Source: JAXGPP01 sp040766885 (GTDB taxonomy: Bacteria > Planctomycetota > Planctomycetia > Pirellulales > Thermoguttaceae). Taken from it: DNA of 64,000 bases. Made by a program: the position numbers and the translations under genes. Each line of letters begins with the position of its first letter. The stretch's first letter is position 1. Location: the NCBI GenBank assembly GCA_040766885.1, contig JAXGPP010000006.1:409728-473727 (forward strand). Direction: 5' to 3'. The notes beneath the pieces are model-generated. The model was not told the DNA's origin. It saw only the letters and a list, made by a program, of their open reading frames with translations, and searched no databases. This document shows, one piece after another, positions 44,948-53,198 of this stretch.

Positions 44948-46516
44948 GTACAGCGGCGGCGTCGTGTAGTCGACCAGGATGGGGGTTTGAGTGCTGCCAG
45001 GGAATGCGCGCTCGACGTAGGCGGGGACGCTTTGTTGGAGCATCCGGTAGGCGTCCTGGAGCGAGACCGGGCCGTTTGAGCCGCGGAGCAGTTCCACCAG
45101 GCAGTATGTCATGATGCTCAGGTCGCGTTCGCGGCGTTCGAACGACACCTGCGCGGCCTGTGAGGAAGCGAGCACGGCCGTCTCGCGCTGGCCGATATCC
45201 TTGGTGCGTGCCAACTCTCCGTCGAAGAAGTCGAACGGGGCTGCCGCCTTCATGGGCAGATCGATCGGCAACCCTTTGGAGAGCGATTTTTCCGCGACGC
45301 TCTGTCCGCCGCTATGGCAAGTGTCGAGGATTACTACCAGCTTGCGGCCGTCGAGCCCTTGCAGCCATGCGCCGAAGGTATCGTCGAGCAGCATGGTCGT
45401 GGCGACATGGTCGAGCGAACCGTCGTGCGGCACGAGGTACTCGTCGTAGCCGTCCTTCTCGTCGCCGTTGGCCACATCGGCGCAGCGTCCCCCGTGGCCC
45501 GACCAGTAGATGAACACCGTGTCGCCGGGGCGCGTCGCCTGGGGCAGCCAATCGCGAACGCCGCGGGCGACATTCTGCAGTGTGGCCTGCTCGTTGACGA
45601 GCACGCGGACGTCGTCGAGCCCGCAGGACTGCTTCATTACGCCGGCCAGCACTTGCGCATCGCGGTGCGCGCTGGAAAGATCGCGGATGTTGGGATCGCG
45701 GAAGTCGGAAACTCCCACGAAGAGCCCCACCCGTTGCGGCTTGCCGGGCATTCCTCCAGTTGGCGTCACAGGATTGCCTGGCCCGGCCCCTGCTACCGGA
45801 CCGACCACGATACCGGGAGCACCTGTCGTTACAGCCGGCCCGCCCGTGCCGGGAGTTCCGGCGGCTGACACCGGCCCGCCATCGGCAACGGTGAGCAGTT
45901 TGACTTCATGTTCGGCCCAGCCCGCATCGACCGCTTCTTTGGCTTCGACTTGGATCGCTTTCTGATTCAGTTCTTTGCTGACGGCCGCGATCTGGCCGTC
46001 GGAGATCGGCGTGGCGAACCCCTTAGTCAGTTCCTTGAGCTGCAATTCGGCGAGCGGCTCGGAGGAGACAATCGCCTTGAGCAGTTCCTCTCCGGCCGGC
46101 TGTGAAACCCGGAAGCGGAATGGTGCGGCCGGGTCGGGGACGACGATCGGCTGGCCAGCGGGAATCTGGTTCTGGGTCTGGTAGCTGTTGGGGTAGACGC
46201 AGGCACAGTTTCCCGTCGCGTCGACGTACAGCAGGTAGAGATAACCGGCCCGTTCGGAGCGGACGGTCGCGTGCAGGACGTCTCCCACCCGGTAGGTCCG
46301 ATCGGGCCGGTCGACCTCGACGCGGACGTAGAACTGCGGCTGCTCGTTCTTGATGTATTCGACCGCCAACGCCCGCGCCCGCGCACCGGGCGGGAGATTG
46401 CCCCCTTGGGCGAAGACGTGGGATGCTGAACCGGCGGCGATCGCTGCCGCGATTGCGAGGCACAAGGCGCCGGGGAGCGACCATCGGCGGTTTAACGAAG
46501 ATATGGAACGCTGCAT
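44933..46516 (-). CDS. Secreted DUF4384 and caspase-like (C14) protease
   Basis: The 527-residue protein has a signal peptide (about 1-36, cut near VFAQ). A DUF4384-type beta domain follows (about 60-170, YRVGDVLHATVRSERAGYLYLLYVDATGN), then a Gly/Pro/Thr-rich linker (about 215-262), then a C-terminal caspase-like domain. The catalytic pair is clear: H341 in YWSGHGGR and C400 in ILDTCHSGG; FVGVSDFRDPNI and YDEYLVPHDGS also match metacaspase-type folds. The order DUF4384 then caspase is the reverse of the arrangement I would expect most often. GAGGAG precedes the ATG. It is 28 bases downstream of the next DUF4384 gene. The substrate is unknown. Confidence 0.82.
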   Translation of the reverse strand: MQRSISSLNRRWSLPGALCLAIAAAIAAGSASHVFAQGGNLPPGARARALAVEYIKNEQPQFYVRVEVDRPDRTYRVGDVLHATVRSERAGYLYLLYVDATGNCACVYPNSYQTQNQIPAGQPIVVPDPAAPFRFRVSQPAGEELLKAIVSSEPLAELQLKELTKGFATPISDGQIAAVSKELNQKAIQVEAKEAVDAGWAEHEVKLLTVADGGPVSAAGTPGTGGPAVTTGAPGIVVGPVAGAGPGNPVTPTGGMPGKPQRVGLFVGVSDFRDPNIRDLSSAHRDAQVLAGVMKQSCGLDDVRVLVNEQATLQNVARGVRDWLPQATRPGDTVFIYWSGHGGRCADVANGDEKDGYDEYLVPHDGSLDHVATTMLLDDTFGAWLQGLDGRKLVVILDTCHSGGQSVAEKSLSKGLPIDLPMKAAAPFDFFDGELARTKDIGQRETAVLASSQAAQVSFERRERDLSIMTYCLVELLRGSNGPVSLQDAYRMLQQSVPAYVERAFPGSTQTPILVDYTTPPLYLRAQ

Positions 46517-46544
46517 GGCGTCTTTCTCCTCTGGTAGAGCTCCG

Positions 46545-48188
46545 TCATTGGGCTGGCCCGACGTAGAACGCGACTTCGTCTTGCGCGAAGCTACCGAAGA
46601 GCTTGCCGGGTTTGCTGGCCGGCACTTGCCCCTGGGCCGGTTGCTGCTGGATGTATTTGACCAACGTGCCGCGGAGTTGTTGCTGTTGTGAAGGGCACCA
46701 GCGGAAAGGCTGCGGCGCGATTTGCTGTCCGGTTTTTCCTTTGCCGCGGATCAAGCCAGTAAGCGCGAGTCGCTGGCCGGTGATGACCGCCTTGACGCGG
46801 GCCACGCCCGGCACGCCGGGCACCGGATAGGGCCCGACCAGGAAGGGCTGCCCGGCGGTGACGCGGGCTGTTTCCGAGCCGAGCACCGGGGGCAGGAGAC
46901 TCAGGCCGCCCTGGCTGTCGATGCACAGGAGATACAGGTAGCCGTCGCGATCGGCTTTGCCGCGGACGGAAAAGCCTTCGCCGAAGACGTATTGTCCACC
47001 ATCGAATCGATCGACCGTCACGTCGAGGCCGAAGGTCGATGTCCGGTCGGCAATCGTGTCGACCAGTTGGGCAGGGCTGACAGGGAGTCCGCCATTGAGC
47101 CACGCCGGATTGGCTCCGGGAGGCACACCGGGCAGTCCACTGGGAGGAAGCCCACCCGGGACGGTTGGTGATCCGCCCGCGATGGCTGGCTGCCCGCCGA
47201 CAGAACCCGGCCCGCCAGCGCCTGGCGGCACTGAGGTGGGCGGTCGGGAACCGGGACCGCCGCCGATGATCGGCGGGGGATTGGCGGGCGGGTTGGTGGA
47301 ACCGGCCGGCGAAGCGCCGCCTGGCGAAACACCGCCCGGCGAGGGGCCGCCCACCTGGCCGCCGGAGACGAGTTGCCGCACCGTGGCGTATTTGACGTAT
47401 GGATTGCTGGAGACGACGACATAGGGATACCAGGCGAAGTCGGGGTGCGCCGTCTGGCTGTTGCCCACCCAGCGCGCCGAGCCCATCACGATCGAGCCGC
47501 CGGCGACCTGGAAAGTGAAGGTGTACGTCTCGTGGCTCGGTTTGGTGCCGACGAAGTCGGGCGGCACCTCGTCGTCGGCCATCCACAGCGAGAGTTGGGC
47601 CAGTTGCAGCCCCGAGTTTCCATAGGGCGAATACTCGATTCGGTACGCGTACACGGGGTAGTTCCAGACTTCGTCGCCGGCCTCGATGTCGAGGACGAGC
47701 GGCACTCCCTGCTGCTTGATGTAGAGCCGCAAGAGCCGCCACAACTCGTCGGGGGCCAGGTCGTAGTAGTCGTCGCTTCCCATGCCATCGCCAAAGCGGT
47801 CGCCATAGGAGTTGGAGACGTCCTGGCTGTGAGCTGCGGAGAGAATGCCTTTCTGGTCGCCGACGCTGAGCGAGATGCGGCCGCCGGCGGCCGATACGGC
47901 CTGCTTCGGTTCCTTGTCGAGGACGGCAGCGGCGGCCCAGGCGTGGCAGTAGCCGTGCCACTGGGGCACGCTGGGGCCAGGCGGGTTGTTGGCCATTTCC
48001 CATTGCGCGGCGGCGGAACCGGTCGCTTGATCGTACTTGGCCAGCGGTCCCAGGAGCGAGCCCTCGCCGATCGGCCACCAGTAGCCCGACCACGGCGTAT
48101 GTTTCGCCGCAGCCTCATCCACTCCCGCTTCGGCTCGCAGCGCCAGGGCCAGACAAAGCGCCAGGGCCGCAATCGCAGCCGATCTCAT
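46545..48188 (-). CDS. Secreted transglutaminase-elicitor-like papain-fold protein with DUF4384
   Basis: The 547-residue protein has a signal peptide (about 1-20, LALRAEAG). The N-terminal domain contains WSGYWWPIGEG and, near residue 70, WHGYCHAWAAAAVLDKEP, resembling the Cys-containing helix of transglutaminase-elicitor and related papain-like folds. SYGDRFGDG and GVPLVLDIEAGDEVWNYPVYAYRI follow. Residues about 275-370 are a Pro/Gly-rich linker with PGG and PP repeats. The C-terminal part (TVDRFDGGQYVFGEGFSVRGKADRDGYLYLLCIDSQGG) is a DUF4384-type domain. GGAGGT before the ATG fixes the start. Enzymatic activity is not shown; it could crosslink or cleave envelope proteins. Confidence 0.7.
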   Translation of the reverse strand: MRSAAIAALALCLALALRAEAGVDEAAAKHTPWSGYWWPIGEGSLLGPLAKYDQATGSAAAQWEMANNPPGPSVPQWHGYCHAWAAAAVLDKEPKQAVSAAGGRISLSVGDQKGILSAAHSQDVSNSYGDRFGDGMGSDDYYDLAPDELWRLLRLYIKQQGVPLVLDIEAGDEVWNYPVYAYRIEYSPYGNSGLQLAQLSLWMADDEVPPDFVGTKPSHETYTFTFQVAGGSIVMGSARWVGNSQTAHPDFAWYPYVVVSSNPYVKYATVRQLVSGGQVGGPSPGGVSPGGASPAGSTNPPANPPPIIGGGPGSRPPTSVPPGAGGPGSVGGQPAIAGGSPTVPGGLPPSGLPGVPPGANPAWLNGGLPVSPAQLVDTIADRTSTFGLDVTVDRFDGGQYVFGEGFSVRGKADRDGYLYLLCIDSQGGLSLLPPVLGSETARVTAGQPFLVGPYPVPGVPGVARVKAVITGQRLALTGLIRGKGKTGQQIAPQPFRWCPSQQQQLRGTLVKYIQQQPAQGQVPASKPGKLFGSFAQDEVAFYVGPAQ

Positions 48189-48298
48189 GAGACACCTCCG
48201 TCTATGGGTTCCGCGGTTGACTGTGGAACACTCCCAACGTTCTTGACCGGGAAAGCGGGCTTGTTCTGTAGGCCCTCGTTCCGCAATCCACCCGGGAC

Positions 48299-49132
48299 TC
48301 AGTTCTGTTGAGCGTCGCCACCGGCCGCGTTGAATTTCACGAGGCGCGAGACGGTGGTGCCGTTGTCGCTATACACGGGCCAGGGAAGCCCCTTCTGCCA
48401 GAGTTGGCGCACCTGGCGGTCGAAACCCTTGATGCGAACCTCGACGGTCTCTTGCACGGCCACATCCTTGGCGAAGCTGTCGGCAACGAGGCCTTTCACG
48501 TGGTCGGGTTCGGGCTTGTTTACTTCCTGCTCGACCTGGTAGGCAAAATCCAGTTCCCCAAGAGCCTTCGTTCCAGCCGGACCGCTGCTCACCTGGTAGC
48601 TGTATGTCTGCAGGCCCTTGGCCTGGTCCCCTTGAAACACGGGCAGTTCGACCGGCAAGGCCGTGAGCGGGGTGAGCACCGGCGCGGGCTGGCCGCTGGA
48701 AAACTGGTAGTTCTCGACTACCGTTCGCAGTTCGCCGGCAACGGGAAACTGGGTTTCGATCTGGCGGAGCGTTCGCGACTGCTTGTCGATCCACAGCACG
48801 GTGACAGGCTGCGACGGTCCGTCTTCAAGGCAGCGGACTTCGACGCGGTAGCAGTCGTCGTTGATGACCTTCTCGTATTTCTGCACGGCGAACTGCCATT
48901 GGATCGGGCGCGCCTGCGTCTTCCACTGGGTGCGGTCGCCGCGGACTTGAACCGGGGCCGTGACGGTCTCGACGACCCAGCCGTCGCCCAAGTTCCACTG
49001 CGGCATGAGTTGGTCCATGCTCGCGCCGCGCGCCGCTTCAGTCGCCGCGGGTTCGGCCGCCAGGGCCCAAGACCCCACCGCCAGAATGAGCAAACCCAGT
49101 GACAGAAGTCCCCATCGGACGGTGATGCGCAT
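48299..49132 (-). CDS. Secreted protein of unknown function
   Basis: I do not recognise this 277-residue protein. It has a signal peptide (about 1-26, LLILAVGSWALAAEP) and a mostly beta mature part (VTVLWIDKQSRTLRQIETQFPVAG, KGLQTYSYQVSSGPAG). The part around PIQWQFAVQKYEKVINDDCYRVEVRCLEDG resembles folds that bind lipids or act as periplasmic sensors, such as LolA/RseB-like, only in general pattern. GAGGAG precedes the ATG. It is the first gene of the same-strand run with the two DUF4384 proteins, 110 bases upstream of the transglutaminase-like one. Confidence 0.65.
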   Translation of the reverse strand: MRITVRWGLLSLGLLILAVGSWALAAEPAATEAARGASMDQLMPQWNLGDGWVVETVTAPVQVRGDRTQWKTQARPIQWQFAVQKYEKVINDDCYRVEVRCLEDGPSQPVTVLWIDKQSRTLRQIETQFPVAGELRTVVENYQFSSGQPAPVLTPLTALPVELPVFQGDQAKGLQTYSYQVSSGPAGTKALGELDFAYQVEQEVNKPEPDHVKGLVADSFAKDVAVQETVEVRIKGFDRQVRQLWQKGLPWPVYSDNGTTVSRLVKFNAAGGDAQQN

Positions 49133-49539
49133 GACAGGCTCCTCTCAAACGCCATTTGGCCACAACGTCAGCTCACGCAAATCGGCAACACACACACTTC
49201 CATGTCCTTGTCTCGTTTCCATCCGACAGCATTCACCGGCCCGGACGCGATGCGGAGTCGTTGGCACGATCGGTCTGGTGCGCGCGTCTGGGCTGCCATC
49301 CGCATCGCAGGCCCCACAGCCCGAAAAGAAGCACCGCGCCGCTCAAGACTCGTCATTCTTTGTCCTTCTACTGATGGGGTCAACAGAACCCCTCAATGCG
49401 GCGGGCATGCCCGCTTGAACCGCCAGCGGGGGGCACTGTCGGGATCGAGGGGCAATCGGACATGACCTTGTTGAGCATGCGAAACCAAACCCCGAATGAC
49501 GCACCTGTTGCGTCTCCAGCCCTTACGAGGAGATCTGTC
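49133..49539. other. Divergent intergenic region without a convincing gene
   Basis: It should carry promoters for the leftward secreted-protein run and the rightward PSQFP-repeat gene. Short frames cross it in all directions without a recognisable product. No consensus promoter was identified by eye. Confidence 0.45.
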
Positions 49540-50670
49540 ATGCATTGCCGACCATTTGCCGCTGTTTTGGCCGCCCTGGTTCTCACCACCGGTTCGACTG
49601 CCCTGGCCGATCCGCCGGCGTTTATGGGGCAGCCCGCTACTTTGGCTCCGAATGGCGGAGCAACTGGGCTTCCAACGCTCTCGTTGACGGGCACGATTCA
49701 GCATGTCGACCACCAGTCGGGAACGGTTGCAGTGCTGGCAGGTCCGCCTGCGGGACAATTCGCCGGCATGGCCGCGATGGCCGCTCAGCCGGGCCAAGCG
49801 GTTCAGCCGGGCCAGTCCGGTGGGGCCGGACCGCTCGTCTTCCGCGTTGACGAGCAGACGCAAATCCTCGGGCTGGGAGGCGTACCCGGACAGATCCAAG
49901 GCAAACCGTGGAGCAAGAAGAAGCGATTTGTCCCGCCGCCCACGCAGATGGGCTTCGGCACGCCCGGCGTTGGCGTCATGCCCACGTTGAACAAGTGCCA
50001 GATGCTGCACCCGGGGCAGACGATTCGCGTGGTTTACATTGGTGGGTCAGTTGCCGCAATGCCCGGGCAGTTTGGCAAGGTTAAGCCTGGCCAGTCTGGC
50101 CCGCTGCCCGCGGCGCCCAGCCAGTTCCCGCCCAGCCAGTTCCCGCCCAGCCAGTTCCCGCCCAGCCAGTTCCCGCCCAGCCAGTTCCCGCCCAGCCAGT
50201 TCCCGCCCAGCCAGTTCCCGCCCAGCCAGTTCCCGCCCAGCCAGTTCCCGCCCAGCCAGTTCCCGCCGTCGCAAGTGCCGCCGTCGCAGACCGGCATGAT
50301 TCCCGCAGCGGGCGCGGGGGGATTTGCGGCTTCTGGTGCGATTGCCCCGCCGGCCGCGCCGGATAGTTCTGCTGCGTTGGCGGCCCCGCTGGGATCGGCA
50401 GTTCCGGCAGGCGTGGATCTGTCCGGCGCGCTGGTGGCGACCTCGCTACCCGGCGGCAACACGGCAGCGCCCGCTGCTGCGGCCTTCGCCGCACCGGCAA
50501 CGGCGATTCCGTCGCTGGCAGGCGGCGGTACGGAAATGCTGCGGGCGGTGAGCATTGAGGTATTGCCCGCGATCGAAGGAGGGTTCCCGCCGGCGCCGGG
50601 CAGCACTGCTCCGCCTGCGGCTCAGCCTCTCCCGGCGGCCGGGCCTCAGGGAGCTGCTAATCCGGCTTGA
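49540..50670 (+). CDS. Secreted DUF5666-like protein with ten PSQFP repeats
   Basis: The 376-residue protein has a signal peptide (about 1-23, LVLTTGSTALAD). An OB-fold-like region covers about 45-185 (LSLTGTIQHVDHQSGTVAVLAG ... LVFRVDEQTQILGLGG ... LHPGQTIRVVYIGG), similar in pattern to DUF5666. Ten exact PSQFP pentapeptides follow at residues 193-242, then PSQVP and PSQTG, and an Ala/Pro-rich tail. The repeat should form an extended, proline-stiffened spacer, perhaps crossing the cell wall or surface layer. GAGGAG precedes the ATG. A strong terminator lies 57 bases after the stop. Function unknown. Confidence 0.72.
   Translation: MHCRPFAAVLAALVLTTGSTALADPPAFMGQPATLAPNGGATGLPTLSLTGTIQHVDHQSGTVAVLAGPPAGQFAGMAAMAAQPGQAVQPGQSGGAGPLVFRVDEQTQILGLGGVPGQIQGKPWSKKKRFVPPPTQMGFGTPGVGVMPTLNKCQMLHPGQTIRVVYIGGSVAAMPGQFGKVKPGQSGPLPAAPSQFPPSQFPPSQFPPSQFPPSQFPPSQFPPSQFPPSQFPPSQFPPSQFPPSQVPPSQTGMIPAAGAGGFAASGAIAPPAAPDSSAALAAPLGSAVPAGVDLSGALVATSLPGGNTAAPAAAAFAAPATAIPSLAGGGTEMLRAVSIEVLPAIEGGFPPAPGSTAPPAAQPLPAAGPQGAANPA
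50116..50265 (+). repeat. Ten identical 15-bp tandem repeats
   Basis: CCCAGCCAGTTCCCG is repeated ten times without a single base change, in frame, encoding PSQFP. Two diverged units follow (CCGTCGCAAGTGCCG and the next). Identity including third codon positions points to recent expansion by slippage. Confidence 0.97.
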
Positions 50671-50726
50671 GGATTCCGATTCAAGTGCGAGGACCCGACG
50701 AGCCGAAGGACCCCACGGCTCGCCCA

Positions 50727-50765
50727 GACTGCTCGAGCAAAAGTTGCTCGAGCAGTCGTTTTTTT
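50727..50765 (+). terminator. Rho-independent terminator
   Basis: A perfect 14-base stem (GACTGCTCGAGCAA and TTGCTCGAGCAGTC) with AAG loop is followed by G and seven T. It ends the PSQFP-repeat transcript and separates it from the thioredoxin gene. Confidence 0.93.
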
Positions 50766-50891
50766 GCGCCGGGCTATGTAACCCCAGCCCGGGCCCCTGC
50801 ATCTAGGTCTGGTAGTGAACGAATTGCCTTGAAGCCTGCGGTGGTAAGGAAATCACTGAGCGGCATCCGGGCAGAAACGAGGAGAACGCCA

Positions 50892-51401
50892 ATGGGTTCA
50901 ACCCGTTCCACGACGCGGCCGGCCATCGTGGCCGTTGTCGTCCTGTCTCTGGCTGCTGCGGCGGTGACTGTCGCTCAGCCGAGCCGGGCCCCACACAAGA
51001 TTGAGACCGTTTCGCAGACAAATTTGCAGAACAACAACTCCCCAGGAGAAGAGCGCATGTCGACCGCTGAATCCAAGAACCTTTCGCACGGCCGCGTGGA
51101 ACATGCCGAGCTTGGCAGCTTCGAGCAGAAGGTATTGCAGTCGTCGGTACCCGTGCTTGTCGATTTCTACGCCGACTGGTGCGGTCCTTGCCGCATGCTT
51201 GCCCCGGTGCTGGACGATGTGGCCCGCGAGATGCCCAGCGCCAGGGTCGTGAAGGTAAATGTCGACCACAACCCGGAGCTCGCCTCGACGTACGGCATCA
51301 GTTCCATTCCCAGTCTGATGGTTTTCAAGGACGGGGAAGTGACTGCACGCCACGTCGGCGTGGCTAGCAAGGATAGGCTGAAGAACCTGCTCACACGCTG
51401 A
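50892..51401 (+). CDS. Thioredoxin with N-terminal export sequence and an internal second start
   Basis: Thiol-disulfide reductase. The 169-residue long form begins with a signal or anchor sequence (about 8-30, PAIVAVVVLSLAAAAVTVAQ). A complete thioredoxin domain follows with VLVDFYADWCGPCRMLAPVLDD (W96-CGPC) and the cis-proline segment GISSIPSLMVFKDGE. GAGGAG lies eight bases before this ATG. A second in-frame ATG at 51057, with AGGAG eight bases upstream, would give a 114-residue cytoplasmic protein (MSTAESKNLSHG...), close to the usual thioredoxin length. Both forms may be made. It is preceded by a terminator, so it has its own transcript. Confidence 0.88.
   Translation: MGSTRSTTRPAIVAVVVLSLAAAAVTVAQPSRAPHKIETVSQTNLQNNNSPGEERMSTAESKNLSHGRVEHAELGSFEQKVLQSSVPVLVDFYADWCGPCRMLAPVLDDVAREMPSARVVKVNVDHNPELASTYGISSIPSLMVFKDGEVTARHVGVASKDRLKNLLTR
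51044..51059 (+). promoter_or_regulatory. Internal ribosome binding site and second start in the thioredoxin gene
   Basis: AGGAG at 51044-51048, eight bases, then ATG at 51057 in the same frame as the long form. It would produce thioredoxin without the export sequence. Confidence 0.55.
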
Positions 51402-51540
51402 GTACAACGCGCCCGCGAGGCTCCCTCGCGCCCACGCCTCCTTCAAGCCCCCGGTTCCGGCCGGGGGTTGGCGTTTCTTGGCATGGCGTCGGCGGCCGCG
51501 ACACAGGCCGCCGACGCCCGCACGCGTTGGGTCATCGTCT

Positions 51541-53031
51541 TTATGCCGTGCCTCCCGTGGCAAACGTCGACAACTGCGGCGAGTGGACGTGCTTGATCCC
51601 GTACAGCTCGCAGAACGCCTCCAGGATGCGGCGGTGGTTGCCCAGCGTGACCACCTGGTGAAAACCTTTTACGTCGCGGCAATCCTCAACGTCGTCCATT
51701 GCCAGCTCGACCGACGTGCGGCAGCCGCCGGCAGGGGGTGTTTCAACGTTGCTCACCACTTTACAGGTGTCGATGATCATCTCGTCAGGCCCGGTGAAGC
51801 GGACAAGCGTCACCGGCTCCCCTTCAGGCCACAGCACCTGGGTCGAGACGCCTAATGCCGACTCGGAATGGTTGCGGAGAATGTAGGGAGCGGACGGCTT
51901 GTCAAAGCCCGCCAGCCGCGTGCCGCTCGTGCAGTGGGCGGCGATGAGCGTATTGTGATACGTTTCGGGCACCGGATCGTTCATAAAGCCCGGCCGGTCG
52001 AGCAGGTAGCTCGTCATCATCATGGAGACCGCGCCCATGAGATCGGCCTCGCATCCGGCGGTGATCCCCTGGTCCTGCAAGAGCGTCCACGCGCCGCACG
52101 GCGGCGTCGGCACGAGTTTCGCACTGACCATCCCCAGGCAGTCCATCGACAATGCGTTGGCTTTCTCGGCGGCCATGAGCCGCTTGGCGGTGAGATAGGC
52201 TCGGGCGCAGTTCACCGCGTCGGTTTCGTTGGGCTCGACGATCTTCTTCGCCCCGCGGCGGAGGTCGGCGGCCACATCCTGAACCTCGTCTGTGGGCGAT
52301 TGCTTGTCGAACTCCTCGTTGAACGTGTCGCGAGGAATGGCGAGGACCTTCATCCCCAGGCGATCGACCACGGTCTCGTTCCGCTCCTTACCGCGGATCC
52401 ATAGCAGCCGCGTCTCTTCAAACATCCGCTTGGCCTTGATCAAGTGCAGGCCATCTTCGACCCCCTGCCAGTCGAGCGTCGAAACAACATGCACGCCGCC
52501 GATCCGGGTGCCGCGGTCGATATGCCCGGTGAAGGCGGTGCCCACTGGGGCAAAGACGACCACCGGGATCTCCGTCTCCTTGGCAACGCGGTTGGCGAAG
52601 TTCCACGCGTGGATGTGCTGGAGAATGATGAGCACGCCGTGGGGAGCGGAACTCTTCAGCTTGCCGATCCAGGCGGTCACCGTCTCTTCGCTGTTGAGCG
52701 GCTGGTTTTCCAAGTCAACGGCGATGCCGAGCTTGCTGGCCGATTGCTCCAGGTTCGCCGCGTACTCCTTCTCGTGGGCGTCGAGATCGTAGGTTGTGCC
52801 TGGCCAGCCAAGCCAATAGGGCCGGGGCAACTCCATGAACGCGGCCGCTACGCGGACCTCGGGCTTCGGGCGGAGCGTGGCCGGATCGATGAAATCGTCG
52901 TACGCCGGTTTGGCCTTTTCCTCCGCGGCGTGAAGCCACGAGGCGGCCCCCGCTCCCAATGCCGACAGCGACAGGATCTGAACGCACTGCCGACGGTTCA
53001 AACAACAGTGGCAATCGTGATGACTGGCCAT
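51541..53031 (-). CDS. Tat-signal sugar isomerase-like protein (L-fucose/L-arabinose isomerase fold)
   Basis: The 496-residue protein starts with a twin-arginine-like signal (NRRQCVQILSLSALGAGAASWLHA). The rest resembles L-fucose/L-arabinose isomerases. A Rossmann-like first half includes VLIILQHIHAWNFANRVA, and a second half includes ANALSMDCLGMV, GITAGCEADLMGAVSMMMTSYLLDRPGFMNDP, IAAHCTSG (metal-site type Glu/Asp/His residues) and ILRNHSESALGVSTQVLWPEG. Such isomerases are normally cytoplasmic, so export is puzzling. GGGAG precedes the ATG. It follows the cytoplasmic isomerase gene on the same strand after 167 bases. The substrate is unknown. Confidence 0.72.
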   Translation of the reverse strand: MASHHDCHCCLNRRQCVQILSLSALGAGAASWLHAAEEKAKPAYDDFIDPATLRPKPEVRVAAAFMELPRPYWLGWPGTTYDLDAHEKEYAANLEQSASKLGIAVDLENQPLNSEETVTAWIGKLKSSAPHGVLIILQHIHAWNFANRVAKETEIPVVVFAPVGTAFTGHIDRGTRIGGVHVVSTLDWQGVEDGLHLIKAKRMFEETRLLWIRGKERNETVVDRLGMKVLAIPRDTFNEEFDKQSPTDEVQDVAADLRRGAKKIVEPNETDAVNCARAYLTAKRLMAAEKANALSMDCLGMVSAKLVPTPPCGAWTLLQDQGITAGCEADLMGAVSMMMTSYLLDRPGFMNDPVPETYHNTLIAAHCTSGTRLAGFDKPSAPYILRNHSESALGVSTQVLWPEGEPVTLVRFTGPDEMIIDTCKVVSNVETPPAGGCRTSVELAMDDVEDCRDVKGFHQVVTLGNHRRILEAFCELYGIKHVHSPQLSTFATGGTA

Positions 53032-53198
53032 GGCATGGCTCCCGGAATGTGAGTGGAGTGAATCGCCGCCTTTCCCCCAGCGGCGCCGCCCATCCTAGTC
53101 GTCCCGCGTGACCTCCGCAACGGGCGGCCGTTTCCAGGCAGATGGGGAGAGTTGCGTCCTAATCGTGACGCCGAGCAAGACGCTGTACCGAGGATGCC

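Noticed and set aside
50116..50265. Regular repeat considered as a CRISPR array
   Set aside because: Units are contiguous 15-mers without spacers and lie in frame inside a coding sequence.
52600..52612. CCACGCGTGG inside the Tat isomerase gene as a third copy of the operator
   Set aside because: It differs at both outer bases from the TCACGCGTGA sites and is explained by coding sequence.
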